A stretch of 64,000 bases of DNA, from NCBI GenBank assembly GCA_040381075.1, contig JBEIHX010000001.1, positions 62,001 to 126,000 of the forward strand. Reading direction: 5' to 3'. Below are positions 60,863 through 64,000 of this stretch, in pieces. The position numbers and the translations under genes were made by a program. The DNA is from JBEIHX01 sp040381075. Its GTDB lineage: Bacteria > Pseudomonadota > Alphaproteobacteria > Caulobacterales > Aquidulcibacteraceae. The first letter of the stretch is position 1. The number at the start of each line of letters is the position of its first letter. The notes under the pieces were generated by a model, which was not told the origin of the DNA, searched no databases, and saw only the letters and a list, made by a program, of their open reading frames with translations.

Positions 60863-61320
60863 GCTATTTCAAAAATGCCGTCGACCTCCACGGCGAAGCC
60901 AAGCGGCAGATTGGCGCACCCGACTGCGGAGCGCGCGTGGCGACCGGCGTCTGCGAAGGCCTGAACCATCAGATCAGAGCACCCGTTGGCCACAAGAGGA
61001 ATTTCCCCGAAGTCTGGCGTGCAATTGACGAAGGCGCCGAGCTTGACGACCCGGCGTACGCGATCGAGATCGCCTGCGCAGGCGGTTTTGAGCTGGGCGA
61101 GCAGATTGAGGCCGCACATCCGCGCCGCCGCCTGCCCGCCCGCCAGATCCATGTCTGCGCCGAGCCGACCCTTGATCGGGCCGGTTGGTCCGACCGAGAC
61201 CTGTCCGGACACGAACACGAGGGCGCCGACGGCGACGAAGGGCACATAATTGGCCACTGCTTTGACCGGCGCCGGAAGTTCGACGCCCGCCGCCTTCAGT
61301 CGGGTCTCAACAAAACTCAT
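60859..61320 (-). CDS. RidA family protein
   Basis: A 153-residue YjgF/RidA-fold protein: PVKAVANYVPFVAVGALVFV, SGQVSVGPTGPIKGRLGADM, AAARMCGLNLLAQLKTACAG and VGCANLPLGFAVEVDGIFEI. The expected catalytic Arg of RidA deaminases lies near the C-terminus in canonical members; here the position reads CANLP, so the protein may belong to an Arg-less subgroup. It is first of three coupled genes. Confidence 0.9.
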   Translation of the reverse strand: MSFVETRLKAAGVELPAPVKAVANYVPFVAVGALVFVSGQVSVGPTGPIKGRLGADMDLAGGQAAARMCGLNLLAQLKTACAGDLDRVRRVVKLGAFVNCTPDFGEIPLVANGCSDLMVQAFADAGRHARSAVGCANLPLGFAVEVDGIFEIA

Positions 61321-61335
61321 GAATGCACCTGCAGT

Positions 61336-62658
61336 TCAGCCATCATTGTCGGTGTCGTCGTACCGGCCGAAGGGCTGGTCGTCCAGGCCGACACGATCCT
61401 GGGCGAGGCGCAGGTCGCGACCGCGGATGACGGCGCCGCCGCCGAAGCGTGCACGCGCACTGTCGGCGGCGCGTTCCGCCGCGGCTGCGCGCGCCCTTCG
61501 CGCATCCAGGAGATCCCCATGATCAGCCAGTTCAGGCGCGCACAGGTCCTTCAGCGCGACGCCAATCAGCCGGTAGATCATGCCCGGCGGCGTCGCCTCC
61601 AGCAGGGTCCTGGCGTGGCGGAAAATCACGTCGCCAAGCTGGGTCGGCTCCCGCAGGGTGAGGCTTCGGGTTGTGATCCTGAAGCGGGAATCCTTCAGCT
61701 TCAGGACGATGACCCGTCCAGCGACGCCCGCCGCCTTCGCCCGCTCTCCGGTGCGCCAGCACAGCGGCCACAGATGATCGAGCAGCGCGGCAGGATCGGC
61801 GATGTCAGTGAGAAACGTCGTCTCGCTGGAAACACTCTTGATGACGCTGTCAGGCTCGACATGGCGTGCATCGCGCCCATGCGCGCGCTCATGCAGCACG
61901 CGCCCGAGATCGCCGAAGCGGCGTTCGAGATCCCTGGGATTGGCGTGCTGGAGATCGCCGATCCGGCCAAAGCCGGCCTCGATGAGGGTCGCCTGCAGCT
62001 TTGGCCCGACGCCGGGCAGGCGCGAGACGGGCAGGGGGGCGAGCAGGCCTGGAGCTTCGCCTGGCGCGATGACACAGAAGCCGCGTGGCTTGTCGAGATC
62101 AGATGCCAGTTTTGCGAGGAATTTGTTGCCGGACAGCCCGACCGAGACCGTGATCTGCAGCGTCTCCTCGATGGCGTTCTGAAGTCGGATGAGGACCTGT
62201 GCGGGCGCAGCCTCGTGCAGGAGAGCGGTTCCCGACAGATCCAGGAAGGCCTCGTCGATGGAGACAGGCTCCACCAAGGGCGTCAGCGCCTCCATCATGG
62301 TGCGCACACGGTGCGAGACGGCGGCGTATTTCGCCATATCCGGCCGGATCACCACCGCATGCGGGCATGCGGCGAGGGCCTTGAACATGGGCATGGCGGA
62401 CCGCACCCCGTAGGCGCGCGCGAGATAGCAGGCGGTCGCCACGACGCCGCGCCGGCCGCCGCCCACGATCACCGGGCGAGCGGCCAGGGAGGGGTCGTCA
62501 CGCTTTTCGACGGCGGCGTAGAAGGCGTCGCAGTCGATATGTGCGATGGTGAGGGAGAGAAGGTCTGGATGGGCGACCGCACGTGGATCGCCACAGGCCG
62601 CGCAGCGCCCTTGGCCGGGCGCGCGCACGGCGGCGCAGGCGCGGCAGGCTGCGGTCAT
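61336..62658 (-). CDS. dinB: DNA polymerase IV with N-terminal zinc-ribbon-like extension
   Basis: A 440-residue Y-family polymerase. Catalytic motifs are IAHIDCDAFYAAVEKRDDPS and VEPVSIDEAFLDLSG; RPVIVGGGRRGVVATACYLA and GLSGNKFLAKLASDLDKPRG, RLPGVGPKLQ follow. Before the palm, residues 1-30 read MTAACRACAAVRAPGQGRCA then ACGD, giving CxxC-x13-CxxC that could bind zinc. ATG 62658 begins 1 base after the ROK kinase stop (TGACATG). It extends lesions during translesion synthesis. Confidence 0.95.
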   Translation of the reverse strand: MTAACRACAAVRAPGQGRCAACGDPRAVAHPDLLSLTIAHIDCDAFYAAVEKRDDPSLAARPVIVGGGRRGVVATACYLARAYGVRSAMPMFKALAACPHAVVIRPDMAKYAAVSHRVRTMMEALTPLVEPVSIDEAFLDLSGTALLHEAAPAQVLIRLQNAIEETLQITVSVGLSGNKFLAKLASDLDKPRGFCVIAPGEAPGLLAPLPVSRLPGVGPKLQATLIEAGFGRIGDLQHANPRDLERRFGDLGRVLHERAHGRDARHVEPDSVIKSVSSETTFLTDIADPAALLDHLWPLCWRTGERAKAAGVAGRVIVLKLKDSRFRITTRSLTLREPTQLGDVIFRHARTLLEATPPGMIYRLIGVALKDLCAPELADHGDLLDARRARAAAAERAADSARARFGGGAVIRGRDLRLAQDRVGLDDQPFGRYDDTDNDG

Positions 62659-62659
62659 G

Positions 62660-63568
62660 TCAGGTTTCCCGCTCCCACAGCCGCGCGGCGCCGCGCACGC
62701 CGGACGAATCGCCATGGCGGGCAGGACGCACGCTCACGCTGTAGGCGTCGCAGAAGGCGGCCCTGGTGATCAGCGGCGGCAGGTCGGCGTACAGGTGGGC
62801 GAGATTTGACAGTCCGCCGCCGAGAACAATCACCTCTGGATCCAGCACGTCTGCGATCACGGCGAGGGCGCGGGCAAGACGGGCGCAGTGCCGCGTGAGC
62901 GCGGCCTGGGCGAGGGCGTCGCCCGCGTGTGCGGCTGCGCTGACCTCTTCGGCCGTCCAGTCGCGCCCGCTCACCTGCCGGTGGTCGCGTGCAAGACCGG
63001 TCCCGGAGATGAAGCTTTCCAGACAGCCGCGCCGGCCGCACCAGCAGGCGACGCCAGGAAACTCCTCATCTGTCATCCAGGGCAGGGGCGTATGGCCCCA
63101 TTCGCCTGCAATGCCATTGGCGCCCTGCACGAGGCGTCCGCCGATCACCAAGCCGCCGCCGCAGCCGGTCCCGAGGATCGCCCCGAACACCGTGTGGGCC
63201 CCTGCGCCCGCCCCGTCGACCGCTTCCGACAGCGCGAAGCAGTTGGCGTCGTTGGCGAGCCGGACGGGCGCATCGAGCGCGGTTGCGAGGTCCTGCGCCA
63301 GGGGCCTCTGGTTCAGCCAGGTTGAATTGGCGTTGCGCACCAGGCCGGTCGCCGGATTGACCGAGCCTGGAATGGCCACGCCCAGGCGCGGCGAGATCGC
63401 GAGGCGCGCCGCGGCGGCGCGCGTCAATTCGGCGATGGCGCGAATGCTGGCGTCGTAGCTGCGCGGTGTGGCGATTCGCTCGCGCAGCAGGAACCGATCC
63501 TGCGCGTCGAGGGCGGCGATCTCCATCTTGGTGCCGCCCAGATCAAGTCCGAGTCTTATCAAGCCCAT
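62660..63568 (-). CDS. ROK-family sugar kinase (fructokinase/Mak-like)
   Basis: A 302-residue ROK kinase: LGLDLGGTKMEIAALDAQDR phosphate loop, LANDANCFALSEAVDGAGAG with the catalytic Asp, ILGTGCGGGLVIGGRLVQGA and the zinc motif PGVACWCGRRGCLESFISGT. Closest in pattern to Mak/fructokinase or NagK types; the substrate is not fixed. dinB starts immediately after its stop, so translation is linked despite unrelated functions. It diverges from divK. Confidence 0.92.
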   Translation of the reverse strand: MGLIRLGLDLGGTKMEIAALDAQDRFLLRERIATPRSYDASIRAIAELTRAAAARLAISPRLGVAIPGSVNPATGLVRNANSTWLNQRPLAQDLATALDAPVRLANDANCFALSEAVDGAGAGAHTVFGAILGTGCGGGLVIGGRLVQGANGIAGEWGHTPLPWMTDEEFPGVACWCGRRGCLESFISGTGLARDHRQVSGRDWTAEEVSAAAHAGDALAQAALTRHCARLARALAVIADVLDPEVIVLGGGLSNLAHLYADLPPLITRAAFCDAYSVSVRPARHGDSSGVRGAARLWERET

Positions 63569-63637
63569 GAAACAAATAGCCTTGTTGAGATTGTGCGCGC
63601 GCTTTGACGGGAGCGTCGCCAGCGCTGCAGCATGGCC

Positions 63638-63653
63638 CTAACCGCGGGTTAAC
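63638..63653 (+). promoter_or_regulatory. CtrA-like box upstream of divK (CTAA-N7-TTAAC)
   Basis: CTAACCGCGGGTTAAC has the full 7-base spacing of the Caulobacter CtrA consensus TTAA-N7-TTAAC with one mismatch in the left half. It lies 118 bases before the divK ATG; a TATATG sequence at 63656-63661 could be a -10 element. CtrA control of divK is known in Caulobacter. Confidence 0.6.
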
Positions 63654-63770
63654 ACTATATGTGGTAGACGAAATCTGTGTGCGGGCTCCTGCCCGTCGTC
63701 GTGTGTTGGCTGGTGCGCGCGACCGGGTGACATCCGGCGCAGAGGCAGAGGCGAGGTTGAGCGGAACGAC

Positions 63771-64000
63771 ATGGCGAAGGCGAGCGGGGCGGCGAAGACG
63801 GTCCTGATCGTGGAGGACAACGAGCTCAATTTGAAGCTCTTCCACGACCTGTTGAACGCATTCGGGTATCGTACGGTGCAGACCCGCGAGGGTCTGAACG
63901 CTGTCGATCTGGCCCGCAAACATCGCCCGGATCTGATTTTGATGGACATTCAGCTGCCGGAAATCTCCGGCATGGATGTGACTCGGATCCTGAAGGCCGA
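63771..64000 (+). CDS. divK: Single-domain response regulator DivK, N-terminal part (cut by window edge)
   Basis: The first 76 residues of a receiver protein: TVLIVEDNELNLKLFHDLLN, AFGYRTVQTREGLNAVDLAR and PDLILMDIQLPEISGMDVTR. The acidic pair ED, the phosphorylated Asp in LMDIQLPEISG and the almost residue-for-residue resemblance to Caulobacter DivK (same VEDNELN..LFHDLL and QTREGL) support this call over other receivers. DivK transmits DivJ/PleC signalling to DivL-CckA and so controls CtrA. It diverges from the ROK kinase. Output domain absence cannot be checked because the 3' end is outside the window. Confidence 0.92.
   Translation, partial: MAKASGAAKTVLIVEDNELNLKLFHDLLNAFGYRTVQTREGLNAVDLARKHRPDLILMDIQLPEISGMDVTRILKA

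Noticed and set aside
60742..62769. 675-codon plus-strand frame
   Set aside because: Antisense to RidA and dinB, both with intact catalytic or family motifs.

Overview
The window is GC-rich (roughly two thirds G+C by eye), densely coded chromosomal DNA from an alphaproteobacterium, most likely Caulobacterales/Maricaulales (Caulobacter, Maricaulis or Hyphomonas relatives). The pointers are a DivK-type single-domain response regulator at the right edge with a CtrA-like box upstream, an alphaproteobacterial SspB, a DUF2093 gene beside xseA, a DUF3126-type gene behind cysE, the SPOR-nagZ-scpA-scpB order and a phasin gene. Genus and habitat cannot be read from the window. No rRNA, tRNA or CRISPR array was recognised.

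Layout. 1-9 kb: a probable M23-type lipoprotein (cut by the edge), DUF2093 and xseA; an enoyl-CoA hydratase; a PaaI-type thioesterase coupled to sspB; alanine dehydrogenase; queF converging on an MscS channel; a nitroreductase. 9-18 kb: a TetR regulator coupled to a NUDIX hydrolase, cysE with a duplicated DUF3126-like protein, a secreted protein, a PhoH ATPase, a gamma-carbonic anhydrase coupled to glycerol kinase, and a D,D-carboxypeptidase. 18-24 kb: a phasin, a 1.2 kb gene-poor stretch, clpS-clpA, DUF2237 and two adjacent paralogous secreted proteins. 24-33 kb: an MDR oxidoreductase/acyl-CoA synthetase pair, an SDR, an island bounded by two inverted IS5-family remnants around a secreted protein of unknown family, an MBL hydrolase/2-hydroxyacid dehydrogenase pair and an HSDL2-like SDR.

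33-42 kb holds a compact virB operon (virB1-2-3-4-6-8-9-10-11, minus strand, mostly 4-base overlaps) with no recognisable virB5, virB7, virD4 or relaxase. 42-45.4 kb is a coupled three-gene cassette: FAD oxidoreductase, FeS photolyase-like protein, CsgA-like SDR. 45.5-47 kb carries a TIR protein with a predicted membrane anchor. 47.4-51.4 kb is the coupled SPOR-nagZ-scpA-scpB chain (division, wall recycling, chromosome condensation). 51.4-58 kb holds a peroxiredoxin, an SPFH/NfeD pair, rnhA, class II DAHP synthase, metG and a HIT protein. 58.6-63.6 kb is a run of minus-strand genes (YdeI-like fragment, FemAB-like acetyltransferase, glycerophosphodiesterase, RidA, dinB, ROK kinase) divergent from divK, which is cut by the right edge.

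Two features recur. Many operons are stitched by ATGA/GTGA overlaps. And about a dozen spacers carry short direct tandem repeats with unrelated units of 12-19 bp, one array being inside the scpB coding region. The least ordinary items are the IS5-bounded cargo gene, the membrane-anchored TIR protein, the stripped-down VirB operon, the tandem secreted paralogues and these minisatellites.
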